In this document: piece after piece, positions 26,392 through 36,278 of the stretch
How the letters are laid out: each line of letters opens with the position of its first letter
How positions within the stretch are numbered: position 1 is the stretch's first letter
Assembly: GCA_022835495.1 (NCBI GenBank)
Contig: BQOK01000001.1
Location: 2,108,001 to 2,172,000 of the forward strand
DNA: 64,000 bases
Origin: Oscillospiraceae bacterium
GTDB taxonomy: Bacteria > Bacillota > Clostridia > Oscillospirales > Ruminococcaceae
Direction of reading: 5' to 3'
Translations under genes and position numbers: made by a program
The notes under the pieces: generated by a model
What the model saw: only the letters and a program-made list of their open reading frames with translations
What the model was told of the DNA's origin: nothing
Database searches by the model: none

Positions 26392-27267
26392 TCAGTGTAC
26401 TTCCCAGTCCTTAATGTCCTTTACCTCGTCGTACATGGCGGCGTAGCTGGCATACCGGCTGGGCGACAGCTCCCCCGCTTTCAGGGCGGCCAGCACAGCG
26501 CAGCCTTTTTCACTGCGGTGGGCACAGCCGGTAAACTGGCATTTGCCCAGGTACGGCCCAAACTCCGGAAACGCGTACTGCAGGTTTTCCTTGGGAATGT
26601 AGCAGGCCCGGCCGGTATCCAGGCTGGCAAAGCCCGGCGTGTCGGCCACAAGGCCGCCAAAGGCCTCAAACAGCTCCACCTCGCGGGTGGTGTGGCGGCC
26701 CCGGCCCAGCTTTTGGCTGATGGCCCCCGTCTGCTGCGAGAGCTCGGGCAGCAGCGCGTTCAGCAGGGTGCTTTTGCCCACCCCGGAATTGCCGCAGAAG
26801 GCTGCCAGCCTTCCCCGGACCCAGTCCTTCACCTGCTCCAGGCCCTCCCCCGTGGCATAGTCCGCCACAATCACCGGCAGGGCCGAACGCTCATAGGCGC
26901 CCAGCAGCTCCTTTGCGCTGGCAAGGTCCGCTTTGGTGAACACCAGCACCGGCTGCGCGCCCTTGTCCGCCGCAATGGCGGTGAGCTTATCCAGCACCAG
27001 GGTGCTGGGCACGGGCTGGGTGGTGCTGGCCACCACAAACAGCACATCCAGGTTTGCGATGGGCGGCCGCACAAACACATTTTTGCGCGGGGCAATCTGT
27101 GCAATCACATTTCCGCCCGCATCGCACTCCACCGTTACCAGGTCCCCCGCCACAGGGGTGATGCGCCGCTTGCGGAAGATTCCTTTTGCCTTGCATTCCA
27201 AAAGGCCCTGGGCAGTCTGCACGTAGTAAAAGCCGCCGATTCCTTTTTTGATATATCCTTCTGGCAT
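26392..27267 (-). CDS. rsgA: Ribosome small-subunit-dependent GTPase A
   Basis: Circularly permuted GTPase that checks late 30S maturation. It has 291 residues: an N-terminal OB-fold (1-65), then G4 (FTKAD) before G1 (GNSGVGKST) and G3 (DTPGF), the family hallmark, and a C-terminal zinc motif CQFTGCAHRSEKGC (about 245-258). It is followed by a GC-rich hairpin before thiN and preceded 47 nt upstream by prkC. Confidence 0.96.
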   Translation of the reverse strand: MPEGYIKKGIGGFYYVQTAQGLLECKAKGIFRKRRITPVAGDLVTVECDAGGNVIAQIAPRKNVFVRPPIANLDVLFVVASTTQPVPSTLVLDKLTAIAADKGAQPVLVFTKADLASAKELLGAYERSALPVIVADYATGEGLEQVKDWVRGRLAAFCGNSGVGKSTLLNALLPELSQQTGAISQKLGRGRHTTREVELFEAFGGLVADTPGFASLDTGRACYIPKENLQYAFPEFGPYLGKCQFTGCAHRSEKGCAVLAALKAGELSPSRYASYAAMYDEVKDIKDWEVH

Positions 27268-27314
27268 GGGTGCTCCCGTCCTGTCGCATTATGGTCTTGT
27301 TTTATCCGCCCCGC

Positions 27315-29207
27315 TCACCCGGGGACCGGGGTCCCGTCATTGCCCTGCGGAGCATCGGTGGGTTCGGGGGGAGCGACGCTTGGCTCCGGCGTAGGTGTGG
27401 GTACCGGTGTGGGGGCCTGGGTCGGCTCCGGCGTGGGATCCGGCTCCGGTTCCTCGGTGGGCTCCGGCGTGGGCGCCGGCCCGATCGACACCACCACGTT
27501 TACCTTGGTGTTCAGCCGCACCGTGGTGCCCGGTTCCCTGCTCTGGGAAATAATACGCCCGGCCTCCACGCTGTCGCTGTAGTCCTCGGTCTGGGTCCCC
27601 AGCGTCAGGTTCACCTTGGTCAGCTCCTGCATTGCCTCCGCCAGGGTCAGGCCCTGCAGCATGGGCACCGTGCGATCGGTATCCACGTCCTTCCGGCTCA
27701 CATAAACCGACACCGTGCTTCCGCTGGCGATCTCCATCCCGGCCTCGGGTTCGGTGCTGATTACCGTGCCCACCGGCACGCTCTCATCCACCTTGTCCAT
27801 CCGGCGCACCGAGAAGCCCTGTTCCTTCAGCTTCTCTTCCGCGTCTGCGATGCGCCACTGGGTCACGTCGGGCACCTGCACATACAGGGTGCCAAGGCTC
27901 ACCTTGATTACCACCTTCTGCCCTTCCTTTACTGTTCGGGGTCCCCGGGGAGACTGGTAAAAAATCGTGCCTTTCTCGTATTTTTCGTTCCACTCCTCCT
28001 CGGCCTTGAAGGTCAGCTGGCTGCCGTATTCTGCCTTTACCTGCTCCCAGCTTTTTCCGGTAAAGTCCGGCAGCTCCACGTCCGCCTTGTTGCTGAACAA
28101 AGGGTTGGTGGAATTTGCAAAGATCATATAGCACAGAATCACCGAGCCCAGCGCAAAGGCCGTTGCCATGCCCGCAAGGATGGGCAGCACCCCCACCCGC
28201 TTTTTGCGGGGCGCGGGGCGCTTGCCGTTTTGCCCATTTGCCGGGCGCTGGCCGCTTTTATTCGGCTGCGCCGGCCGCCGGGGGCCATTCTGCCCGTTTT
28301 TCGTTTGCCGTACCACCTTGTCGATCACCCTTTCCGGGGCATCCCCGGTCATATACTCATATTCAAATCGGATGCTGGGATCCTTTTTGAACGCTTCCAG
28401 ATCGTTCAGCATTGCCCTTGCGCTGGGGTAGCGGGCCGCAGGGTCCTTTGCCATGGCCCGGGCGGTAATGTCCTGCAGGGCTTTGGGCACCTCCGGTGCC
28501 ACTTCGCCCAACGGCACAGCCTTGTCCGAGATCTGCTTGATCGCCACCGACACCGCTGTGTCGCTCTCAAAGGGCAGCTTGCCCGAAAGCATTTCATACA
28601 GCATGATGCCGGTGGAATAGATATCCGCCTTTGCGTCGGTCACATCGCCCTTTGCCTGCTCCGGGCTGATATAGTGCACCGACCCAATGGCCTTCTCGCT
28701 GGCCGCCTGGCTCTCCGCGCGGGAAAACCGTGCAATGCCGAAGTCCATGATCTTGACCCGGCCGTCCGCCACCAGCATGATGTTCTGGGGTTTGATGTCC
28801 CGGTGTACTACCCCCTTTTGGTGCGCGTGGTCCAATGCATCCAGGATCTGCTGGGCAAAATGCACCACCTCTTTCCAGGTGAGGGGGCCGCCCCGCTGGG
28901 TCATGTACTCTTTCAGGGTAATGCCGTCGATGTATTCCATCACGATGTATTGCAGTTTGTCGGTGACCGACACATCATACACCTTTACGATGGCGGGATG
29001 ATCCAGAATGCAGATCGCCTTGGATTCATTTTTAAACCGCCGCACCAGCTCGGCGTCCTGCGCGAACTCCTCGCGCAGGATCTTTACCGCCACGGTGCTG
29101 TTGTTTTTCAGGTCGGCCGCCTTGTAAACGTTGGCCATACCGCCCACGCCCACCAGCTCCTGCAGCAGGTAGCGGCCGTCCAGCTTTTTGCCGATCAGTT
29201 GATCCAT
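27315..29207 (-). CDS. prkC: PASTA-domain Ser/Thr protein kinase
   Basis: Membrane kinase sensing muropeptides or lipid II. It has 630 residues. The cytosolic kinase domain (about 1-270) has GVGGMANVY, HRDIKPQN and MDFGIAR; a juxtamembrane basic linker is followed by one transmembrane helix (about 340-365) and three extracellular PASTA domains (about 375-575). The tail is an unusual Pro/Glu/Thr-rich segment of some 45 residues. The ATG at 29207 follows GGAGG. Its cognate phosphatase gene stp ends 2 nt upstream, a near-universal pairing. Confidence 0.96.
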   Translation of the reverse strand: MDQLIGKKLDGRYLLQELVGVGGMANVYKAADLKNNSTVAVKILREEFAQDAELVRRFKNESKAICILDHPAIVKVYDVSVTDKLQYIVMEYIDGITLKEYMTQRGGPLTWKEVVHFAQQILDALDHAHQKGVVHRDIKPQNIMLVADGRVKIMDFGIARFSRAESQAASEKAIGSVHYISPEQAKGDVTDAKADIYSTGIMLYEMLSGKLPFESDTAVSVAIKQISDKAVPLGEVAPEVPKALQDITARAMAKDPAARYPSARAMLNDLEAFKKDPSIRFEYEYMTGDAPERVIDKVVRQTKNGQNGPRRPAQPNKSGQRPANGQNGKRPAPRKKRVGVLPILAGMATAFALGSVILCYMIFANSTNPLFSNKADVELPDFTGKSWEQVKAEYGSQLTFKAEEEWNEKYEKGTIFYQSPRGPRTVKEGQKVVIKVSLGTLYVQVPDVTQWRIADAEEKLKEQGFSVRRMDKVDESVPVGTVISTEPEAGMEIASGSTVSVYVSRKDVDTDRTVPMLQGLTLAEAMQELTKVNLTLGTQTEDYSDSVEAGRIISQSREPGTTVRLNTKVNVVVSIGPAPTPEPTEEPEPDPTPEPTQAPTPVPTPTPEPSVAPPEPTDAPQGNDGTPVPG

Positions 29208-29208
29208 C

Positions 29209-29949
29209 TCATTCCTCCGTGGGTTCCACCCCAATCACCAGGGCAGTCACATTGTCCTGGCTGCCCGCCTGCAGCGCCTGCTCGATCAGCTTGCGCGGCG
29301 TGATAAAAAACGGGGTGTGCCCCAGAATTTGTTCCAGCTCCCCATCCGGCACCGCGCCGGACAGGCCGTCGCTGCAAAGCAGCAGGATATCCCCCTGCTG
29401 CACCGCCGCAAAGGTATAATCGCCCTCCACCTCCGGTTCCACGCCCAGTGCCTTGGTGATCAGGTTCTTGCGGGGGTGGCGCTCGGCCTGCTGGCTTGTA
29501 AGCTGCCCGCTCTCCACCATCTGCTGCACCATGGAATGGTCCTTGGTAAGCCTTGCGAACTGCCCCGGGCGGTATAAATAGGCCCGGGAATCGCCCACAT
29601 GGGCAATGTGGGCCGTGCCGTCCCGCACAAGCGCGCACACGGCCGTGGTGCCCATGCCCTTGTTTGCCGGGTCCTTGAGCGACTCCTCATACACCGCCTT
29701 GTTGGCCTTTTGCAGGCACTTCAGCAAAAACAGCCGTTCCTGCCCCTGTGCAAGTTTGGGCAGGGCGGCGGTAAAACAATCCTCCAGCGCGTCGGTGGCC
29801 ACCTGGCTTGCCAGCTGCCCCGCAGCCGCGCCGCCCATTCCGTCGCACACCACTGCCCAGACTGTGTCGTCCGGCAGGCGGGCGGCGCGGTAATTGTCCT
29901 GATTTTCTCTGCGGCAGTTGCCGATGTCGGTCTTGCCAGCCAGTTTCAT
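29209..29949 (-). CDS. stp: PP2C-family Ser/Thr phosphatase
   Basis: Reverses phosphorylation by the PASTA kinase. It has 246 residues, with metal-binding motifs CDGMGG (about 36-41), GDSRAY and CSDGLSG, and the conserved QDN near the C-terminus. The ATG at 29949 with GGAGG seven bases upstream is chosen; it overlaps the rlmN stop by 4 nt. It gives the kinase gene 2 nt later, so they are surely co-translated. Confidence 0.96.
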   Translation of the reverse strand: MKLAGKTDIGNCRRENQDNYRAARLPDDTVWAVVCDGMGGAAAGQLASQVATDALEDCFTAALPKLAQGQERLFLLKCLQKANKAVYEESLKDPANKGMGTTAVCALVRDGTAHIAHVGDSRAYLYRPGQFARLTKDHSMVQQMVESGQLTSQQAERHPRKNLITKALGVEPEVEGDYTFAAVQQGDILLLCSDGLSGAVPDGELEQILGHTPFFITPRKLIEQALQAGSQDNVTALVIGVEPTEE

Positions 29950-30989
29950 GTAGCTGCCTCCTTTGCCGCCTCTTCCCGCCGCAGCTGGCCGCAGGCGGCG
30001 CTGATATCGCTGCCCAGGCGGCGGCGCACGGTGGCGTTCACCCCCAGGTCTGTAAGCCATTGCTGAAAGCGCTTTACGTTTTCGGCGTCGGTGGCCGAAT
30101 AAGGGCTGCCGTCCACCGGGTTGATGGGGATCAGGTTCACATGCGCCCCCATGCCCCGCACAAGCTGGGCCAGCTCAAGGGCCGTGGCGCGGCTGTCGTT
30201 CACACCCCGCACCATGGAATATTCAAAGCTCACCCTCCGGCCGGTGGTCTTCTGGTAGCGCCTGCAGGCCGCGATCACCTGTTCCACGGGGTAAGCGTCG
30301 TTTACCGGCATCATGCCGCTGCGCATCGCGTTGTTCGGCGCATGCAGCGACACCGAGAGGGTGAGCTGCAGCTTTTCCTGTGCCAGCCGGTCGATCTGCG
30401 GCACAATGCCGCAGGTGGAAAGGCTGATGCTGCGCATGCCGATGTTCAGCCCTTCCGGGTGGGAGATCAGTTTTAAAAAGGCCATCACGTTGTCGAAGTT
30501 GTCCAGCGGCTCACCGATCCCCATCAGCACAATGTGCGAGATCCGCTCGCCGATATCCCGCTGGGCGGCATATGCCTCCGCCGCGATCTCTCCGGCTTCC
30601 AGATCGCGCGCCCGGCCCGCCTGGGTCGAGGCGCAGAAGCGGCAGCCCATGCGGCAGCCCACCTGGGTGGACACGCAGATCGTGTTGCCGTAGTGGTAGC
30701 GCATCACCACCGCCTCGATGCAGTTTCCATCGAAAAGGCGCAGCAGGTATTTCACCGTGCCGTCCTTCGCCTGCTGCCGCCGCTGGATCGCCGGCGCCGC
30801 CACGTACCAATCCTCCGCCAGCGCCGCCAGCAGCGCCTTGGGCTGGTCGGTCATAGCCGAAAAGTCCGCAGCCAGCTTTTGGTGCAGCCAGTGGAAGATC
30901 TGCTTTGCCCGAAACGCCGGCTGCCCCAATTCCTTCATCAGGTCGGCCAGCTGTTCCAGCGTAAGGGAAGAAATGCACTTCTTGCTCAT
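29946..30989 (-). CDS. rlmN: 23S rRNA (adenine-2503-C2)-methyltransferase, dual-specificity RlmN
   Basis: Radical-SAM enzyme methylating A2503 of 23S rRNA (and A37 of some tRNAs). It has 347 residues. The cluster-binding CRMGCRFCAS is at about 111-120, preceded by the conserved CVSTQVG. Near the C-terminus the sequence RRRLGSDISAACGQL carries the conserved methyl-carrying cysteine region. It sits in the classic rsmB-rlmN-stp-prkC order. Confidence 0.97.
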   Translation of the reverse strand: MSKKCISSLTLEQLADLMKELGQPAFRAKQIFHWLHQKLAADFSAMTDQPKALLAALAEDWYVAAPAIQRRQQAKDGTVKYLLRLFDGNCIEAVVMRYHYGNTICVSTQVGCRMGCRFCASTQAGRARDLEAGEIAAEAYAAQRDIGERISHIVLMGIGEPLDNFDNVMAFLKLISHPEGLNIGMRSISLSTCGIVPQIDRLAQEKLQLTLSVSLHAPNNAMRSGMMPVNDAYPVEQVIAACRRYQKTTGRRVSFEYSMVRGVNDSRATALELAQLVRGMGAHVNLIPINPVDGSPYSATDAENVKRFQQWLTDLGVNATVRRRLGSDISAACGQLRREEAAKEAAT

Positions 30990-31064
30990 TGTATCACAAT
31001 CTCTCCGTGGTTGCCATCAAAAATAGGGCGGCGCCCCATTTTCCGGCCTGGTTCGGCCCAAACC

Positions 31065-32372
31065 CTACACGCTTCGCTCCAATGCGGCAATAAAAAATCC
31101 GTCGGGGCCGCAAAAGCCGGGCAGCAGGGTGAGCATATGATCTTCTTCCAGCGCACCGGAAGGCGTGCAGTAGGGGGGCACTGTTCGAAACCCGGGCTGT
31201 GCGGCCAAAAATGCCCGCACCACCCGCTGGTTTTCCGCCGGGTCCACCGTGCAGGTGGAATAAACCAGCCTGCCCCCTTTTTTTACATAACGCGCCGAGG
31301 TGCTCAAAATTTTCAATTGCAGCGCGTGCAATTCCTCCGCGCCCTCCAGGGTCTTATAGCGGATATCGGGCTTTTTTGCCATAATGCCAAGGCCGGAGCA
31401 GGGCGCGTCCACCAGCACCCGGTCCGCTCCCTGGAAGGCGGGGTTGTAAACCGCGGCGTCGTTCTGCCGCACCGTCACATTTGTAAAGCCACACCGCTTT
31501 ACAGCTTTTTCAATCAAAGGCAGGCGGCCCTCAGCCGCATCGCAGCTCACCAGCCTGCCCTCGCCCTTCATTTCCTGGGCCAGCAGCAGGGTTTTGCCCC
31601 CCGGTGCCGCGCACAAATCCAGCACCGTTTCGCCGGGCTGCGCCCCCAGGCTCAGTGCCGCCAGCTGCGAGGCCTGCCCCTGCACGTGATAAAGCCCCTG
31701 GGCAAAGGCTTTTGTGGCGGCCGGGCTGCCCGCAAAGTGCGCCAGCACCGCGCCGGGCAGCCCGCCCTCCTGCGCTTTTATCCCTTCCCCCTCCAGCGCG
31801 CCGCACAGCCCCCGCGCATCCGTGCGCAGGGTGTTGCAGCGCAGCGCGGTGGGTGCGGGGGCAAAGCAGGCCTGCAATATCTTTTCACACTGGGCGGGGT
31901 ATTCCCGCAGCAAAAGCCGCACGGCCGGCAGCCCCACCGAATAGAGCACCGAAAACCGCTCAGCCTCATCCGCAAACTGCGCCTGTTCCGGGTGCTGCTC
32001 CAGCGCCCGGCGCAGCACCGCGTTCACAAGCCCGGCAGCGCTGCTTTTTTTCAGTGCTCTGCACAAAGCCACTGCCTCGCTCACCGCCACCGCGGCGGGC
32101 GTGCCCATGTACCGCGCCTCATACAAACCCATGCGCAGCACCGCGCGCACCTGGGGGTCAAGCTTTTTCATGGGCCTTGACAAGCAGCGCTCCAGGCACC
32201 AGTCCAGGGTGAGCAGCCGCTCGGTAACACCGTAAAACAAAGCGGTCACGAACGCCTTGTCCCGGGGCGGCAGCGCATGCTTTTCCAGCGCGCCGGCCAG
32301 CACCAGGTTGGAATAGCCGCTCTGTTCCTGGTGCACCAGGGCCAGGGCCGCGGTGCGGCGGGCAACATCCAT
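31065..32372 (-). CDS. rsmB: 16S rRNA (cytosine-967-C5)-methyltransferase
   Basis: It has 435 residues: an N-terminal NusB-like RNA-binding domain (1-140) and a C-terminal Rossmann methyltransferase, with DLCAAPGGKT (about 246-255), VDAPCSGLG (about 318-326) and STCTVDPAENQ. The ATG at 32372 follows GGAGG by about 10 nt; a longer frame to 32408 lacks a ribosome site. The 127-nt gap to fmt holds no convincing gene. Confidence 0.95.
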   Translation of the reverse strand: MDVARRTAALALVHQEQSGYSNLVLAGALEKHALPPRDKAFVTALFYGVTERLLTLDWCLERCLSRPMKKLDPQVRAVLRMGLYEARYMGTPAAVAVSEAVALCRALKKSSAAGLVNAVLRRALEQHPEQAQFADEAERFSVLYSVGLPAVRLLLREYPAQCEKILQACFAPAPTALRCNTLRTDARGLCGALEGEGIKAQEGGLPGAVLAHFAGSPAATKAFAQGLYHVQGQASQLAALSLGAQPGETVLDLCAAPGGKTLLLAQEMKGEGRLVSCDAAEGRLPLIEKAVKRCGFTNVTVRQNDAAVYNPAFQGADRVLVDAPCSGLGIMAKKPDIRYKTLEGAEELHALQLKILSTSARYVKKGGRLVYSTCTVDPAENQRVVRAFLAAQPGFRTVPPYCTPSGALEEDHMLTLLPGFCGPDGFFIAALERSV

Positions 32373-32499
32373 AAAATCATTTCCTCCGGTCGTTTGGCTG
32401 CTCCGCAATCAAACGCTTGTTTAAAAAGTTCCCACGCTTTTCCCTTTACTGGGCATGGGTGCACCTGGGCAATCGTCTTTTCTTCGGCGGTTTTCGCCC

Positions 32500-33414
32500 T
32501 CACACCGCGTCGCCCGCTTTCAGGCGGCGGCCTGCCGCCCAGGCAGCGCCCTCCATGGGCTTTTTGCCCTCTGGCACCACCTCGGTCAATTCCAGCGCCC
32601 CCTCGGCGCAGGCCACCACAAGCGGCCTTGCGGCCAGCACCGTGCCGGGCGCGCCGCTGCCCGCCGCCACCCGGCTGCGCAGCACCTTGACCTTTTTTCC
32701 CTCCCGCTCAAAGTAGGCCGCGGGCCAGGGGTTCATCCCCCGGATCAGGTTATGCAGCGCCCCGGCGGGGCGGTCAAATTCAAAGCGCGCCAGTTCCTTG
32801 GTTAAAGGCGGCGCCTGGGTCGCCTTTTCATGATCCTGCGGGGCGCGCACGGCGCTGCCCGCGGCGATCCCGGCCACAGCCTCCACCAAAGTCGCGGCCC
32901 CCAGGGCGCTGATCCGCTGGAACAGCTCCCCGCTGGTTTCTTCAGGCCCGATCTCCACCGGGGCAACCTTCAGAATGTCGCCGGTGTCCAAGCCCTCGTC
33001 CAGATACATGATGGACACGCCGGTCTCGGCCTCCCCGTTGATCACCGCCCACTGCACCGGCGCCGCGCCCCGGTATTTAGGCAGCAGCGACACATGCAGA
33101 TTGATGCACCCCTTGGGGGGGATGCTCAAAATTTCCGGCGGCAGGATGCGCCCGTAGGCCACCACCACGACCAGCTCGGGGGCCAGCGCCCGGATCTGGG
33201 CCTCGGCCTCGCCGGTGCGCAGGGTGCGGGGCTGGAACACGGGCAGCCCCGCCTGCAGCGCCAGCGCCTTGACCGGCGGCGCGGTGAGCACCTGTTTGCG
33301 GCCCACCGGCTTATCCTCGCGGGTAAACACCCCGCACACCTCGTGCCCCGCGCTCAGCAGCGCCTGCAGGCTGGCGGCGGCGATCTCCGGCGTGCCCATG
33401 AACAGGATGCGCAT
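32500..33414 (-). CDS. fmt: Methionyl-tRNA formyltransferase
   Basis: Formylates initiator Met-tRNA using 10-formyl-THF. It has 304 residues. GTPEIAAASL starts the fold; the catalytic region has INLHVSLLPKYRGAAP (about 109-124) and the conserved DTGDIL. The C-terminal OB-like domain is present. The ATG at 33414 lies 1 nt after the def stop, with GGAGG inside the def end. Confidence 0.96.
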   Translation of the reverse strand: MRILFMGTPEIAAASLQALLSAGHEVCGVFTREDKPVGRKQVLTAPPVKALALQAGLPVFQPRTLRTGEAEAQIRALAPELVVVVAYGRILPPEILSIPPKGCINLHVSLLPKYRGAAPVQWAVINGEAETGVSIMYLDEGLDTGDILKVAPVEIGPEETSGELFQRISALGAATLVEAVAGIAAGSAVRAPQDHEKATQAPPLTKELARFEFDRPAGALHNLIRGMNPWPAAYFEREGKKVKVLRSRVAAGSGAPGTVLAARPLVVACAEGALELTEVVPEGKKPMEGAAWAAGRRLKAGDAV

Positions 33415-33415
33415 G

Positions 33416-33940
33416 TTACTCTTCCTCCGCCCCGTCGGGGTAATCGTCCTCGTAAAAACGGTCGGCCAGGTCCATAATGGTAATGCCGTCCAGGTGGTTT
33501 GTTTCGTGGCAGAAGCAGCGGGCCAGCATCTCCTCGCCCTCCATCTCAAACACCTTGCCGGTGCGGTCCTGGGCGCGCAGCTTTACCTTGCGGGGGCGCG
33601 CAATGGCCCCGTTGTGCCCGGGGAAGGAAAGGCACCCCTCGTACAGGGTCACCTCATCCTCCGAGCGCTCCACGATCTCGGGGTTGACGCACTCGATAAA
33701 TTTGGGCTCGTAGCCCTCCGGTACGGTGCCGTCCTCGGGCAGGTCGCGCTCGTCCAGCGCGATGAACAGGCGGCGCATCACGCCCACCTGGGGGCCCGCC
33801 AGGCCCACGCCCCCCGCCTCCAGCAGCGTTTCCTTCATATCGTCCAAAAGGGTGGCCAGCCGGTCGTCAAAATTGGTCACGGGGCGGCAGACCTTTTTTA
33901 AAATCGGGTCGCCGTCCTGCACAATGGTTCGAAGTGCCAT
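33416..33940 (-). CDS. def: Peptide deformylase
   Basis: Removes the N-formyl group from nascent proteins; metal enzyme. It has 174 residues. All three motifs are present: GVGLAGPQ (about 44-51), EGCLSFPG (about 100-107) and HETNHLDG (about 144-151), where the usual HExDH reads HETNH. It is coupled to fmt, the enzyme that adds the formyl group. Confidence 0.96.
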   Translation of the reverse strand: MALRTIVQDGDPILKKVCRPVTNFDDRLATLLDDMKETLLEAGGVGLAGPQVGVMRRLFIALDERDLPEDGTVPEGYEPKFIECVNPEIVERSEDEVTLYEGCLSFPGHNGAIARPRKVKLRAQDRTGKVFEMEGEEMLARCFCHETNHLDGITIMDLADRFYEDDYPDGAEEE

Positions 33941-34006
33941 AGAAAAAATCCTCCTTGAATGGTTTTTGTCTTGTCATTTTTACCGTTCGGGCTGTGCCGG
34001 TCCGGT

Positions 34007-36259
34007 TCAATCGCCGTCCGAGTTGAAATCCAGCGTAACCGAGGCCTTGGCGGGCAGCCCTTCGGCGGCATAGGCCTCCAGGGTCCTTGCCACCAGGGCG
34101 CGGAACGCCCGGTCGTTGCGGCATTTGATGGTGAGCTTGTAGCGGTAGCGGTCCTTTACCAGCACCACGTTCATGGGGGCGGGCCCCAGAATGCGCAGCG
34201 GAAGCTCCGGCGTTTTTTGGGCTTCCACGCCCAGCAGCGCACCAAACCGGGCCGCCGCCGCCAGGGCCTCGCCGTCCTTTTCGCCGCTGAAGGCCGCAAT
34301 GCACACCGCGCAGAACGGCGGGTAAAGGCACAGCTTCCGGAAGGCGATCTCCTGGGCAAAAAACGCCTCGTAGTCCTGCCGGGCCGCCAGGTTCAGCACC
34401 GGGCTGGCCGGGTCCACCGTTTGAATCACCGCGTGCCCCGGCTCGCTGGCACGCCCGCTTCTGCCCACAACCTGGGTTACCAGGCTGAACACATTCTCAA
34501 ACGCCCGGAACCCCTGCGAAAACAGCAGCGAATCAATGCCAAGCACCCCCACAAGGGTCACGCGCTCAAAGTCCAGCCCCTTGGCGACCATCTGGGTACC
34601 AAGCATGATGTCGTATTCCCCCGCAGCAAAGCGCGCCAGCATGCGCTCGTGCGCGTTTTTTTGCCCGGTGGAATCCTGATCCATGCGCAGCACCCGCGCA
34701 TCCGGGAACAGCTCCGCCAGCTCCTCCTCCACCCGCTGGGTGCCAAAGCCGGTATACCGCAGCTTGCCGCCGCATTCCGGGCATACCGTGGGCACCGGGC
34801 TGATGGTCTTGCCGCAGTAATGGCACATGAGTTTGTGCTCGGGCTTGTGGTAGACCATAGGCACGCTGCAACTGCCGCACTTCACGGCCTTGCCGCAGTC
34901 GGTGCACATGCCCACCGTGCGGTAGCCCCTCCGGTTCAGCAGCAAAATGGTCTGCCGCCCCCCGGCCAGCGTTTCGCGGATGTGCTGCGCCAGCACCGCG
35001 CTGATGCTGCCAGGGTTGCCCGCCGCCAGCTCGCCGCGCATATCCACCAGCTCCACGCTGGGCAGCGGCTGGCTGGCATACCGCTGGGTCAGCCTGTAAA
35101 GGGTATACCGCCCCTCCAGCGCCGCCTGGTAGCTCTCCACGCTGGGGGTTGCACTGGCAAACAGCACCAGGGCGCCGTGGCTTGCCGCGCGGCGCTTTGC
35201 CACGTCGCGGGCATCAAACCGGGGGGCGCTCTCCGAGCGGTAGGTGTGCTCCTGTTCTTCATCCAGGATCACCAGGCCCAGATTCTGCAGCGGCGCAAAC
35301 ACCGCGCTGCGGGTCCCCACCACAATATCGGCCCCGCCCTGCTGGATCATCCGCCATTGCAGCAGCCGCTCGGTGTGGTTCAGCGCCGAGTGCTGCACCG
35401 CCACCCGGTTGCCGAAGCACTCCTTCAGGCGGCGGATCATTTGGGGGGTCAGGCTGATCTCGGGCACCAGCACCAGCGCCGTCTTTCCCTTTTGCAGGGC
35501 GCGCTCGATCAGCTTCAAAAACACCAGCGTTTTGCCGCTGGCGGTCACGCCGTACAGCAGCGCCGCGGCGGCTTTTCCCGCGTCCATCTGGGCGGCCAGG
35601 CCCTCAAACACCGTCTGCTGCGCCCCGGTCAGCTCCAGCGTTTCCCCGCTGGGGGCGATGTGGGCGTACAGGTCAATGACCTTGTCGGTCTTGCTTTTTT
35701 CCAGCACTCCCTTTGCGCACAGGTTATCCAGCACCGCGCGGGAAAGCCCCAGCTCCGCCAGCTGGCTTTGGGGCAGCGGGCCGTTTTTCAGCGCCTCCAC
35801 CGCAGCCTTTTGCCTGTCGGTCGGTTTCGGCTTGGCGGGCAGTTCCCCTGCCAGCCGGTATAAGGGTTCCGTGTGGCGCACCAGCTGCTTTTGCAGCCGC
35901 GGCCCCTGCTCGGTGGCGGCCGGGCGGTATTGCGCCCCATAGGGGATCACCGCCTTTACCGCCTCGTACCAGGTGCAGAAGGTATACTCTTTTAAAAAGC
36001 GCACCAGCTCCATCAGTTCGCCGGTCAGGCGCGCTTCCTCGGGGGCGGCGTCGAACAGTTCCTTGCAGCGGCCCGGCTCCTCCTGCTGCCCCAGCGCCAG
36101 CACCACGCCCATGCGCGGTTTGTTCCCCCGGCCAAAGGGTACCAGCACCATACTGCCCAAAAACACCGCGCCGCACAGGCGCGGCGGCAAAAGGTAAGTA
36201 TACAGCTTATCAAAGTGGAACGTGGCGCCGCTCACCGCTACCTGTACCGTATCCAACAA
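34007..36259 (-). CDS. priA: Primosomal replication restart helicase PriA
   Basis: Restarts stalled replication forks by loading the primosome. It has 750 residues: N-terminal 3'-DNA-end binding domain, helicase core with GVTASGKT (Walker A) and LDEEQEHTY (DEEQ instead of the usual DEEH), a zinc-binding module with four CxxC pairs (about 455-500), and the C-terminal helicase lobe. Two tandem TTG codons open the frame, with GGGAGG 8 nt before the first. Confidence 0.95.
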   Translation of the reverse strand: MLDTVQVAVSGATFHFDKLYTYLLPPRLCGAVFLGSMVLVPFGRGNKPRMGVVLALGQQEEPGRCKELFDAAPEEARLTGELMELVRFLKEYTFCTWYEAVKAVIPYGAQYRPAATEQGPRLQKQLVRHTEPLYRLAGELPAKPKPTDRQKAAVEALKNGPLPQSQLAELGLSRAVLDNLCAKGVLEKSKTDKVIDLYAHIAPSGETLELTGAQQTVFEGLAAQMDAGKAAAALLYGVTASGKTLVFLKLIERALQKGKTALVLVPEISLTPQMIRRLKECFGNRVAVQHSALNHTERLLQWRMIQQGGADIVVGTRSAVFAPLQNLGLVILDEEQEHTYRSESAPRFDARDVAKRRAASHGALVLFASATPSVESYQAALEGRYTLYRLTQRYASQPLPSVELVDMRGELAAGNPGSISAVLAQHIRETLAGGRQTILLLNRRGYRTVGMCTDCGKAVKCGSCSVPMVYHKPEHKLMCHYCGKTISPVPTVCPECGGKLRYTGFGTQRVEEELAELFPDARVLRMDQDSTGQKNAHERMLARFAAGEYDIMLGTQMVAKGLDFERVTLVGVLGIDSLLFSQGFRAFENVFSLVTQVVGRSGRASEPGHAVIQTVDPASPVLNLAARQDYEAFFAQEIAFRKLCLYPPFCAVCIAAFSGEKDGEALAAAARFGALLGVEAQKTPELPLRILGPAPMNVVLVKDRYRYKLTIKCRNDRAFRALVARTLEAYAAEGLPAKASVTLDFNSDGD

Positions 36260-36278
36260 AAGCGACGCCTCCCTTTTT

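Noticed and set aside
32246-32503. 85-codon minus-strand frame from the fmt stop into rsmB
   Set aside because: It overlaps rsmB by 127 nt, and its product has no family-like pattern and no good ribosome site.
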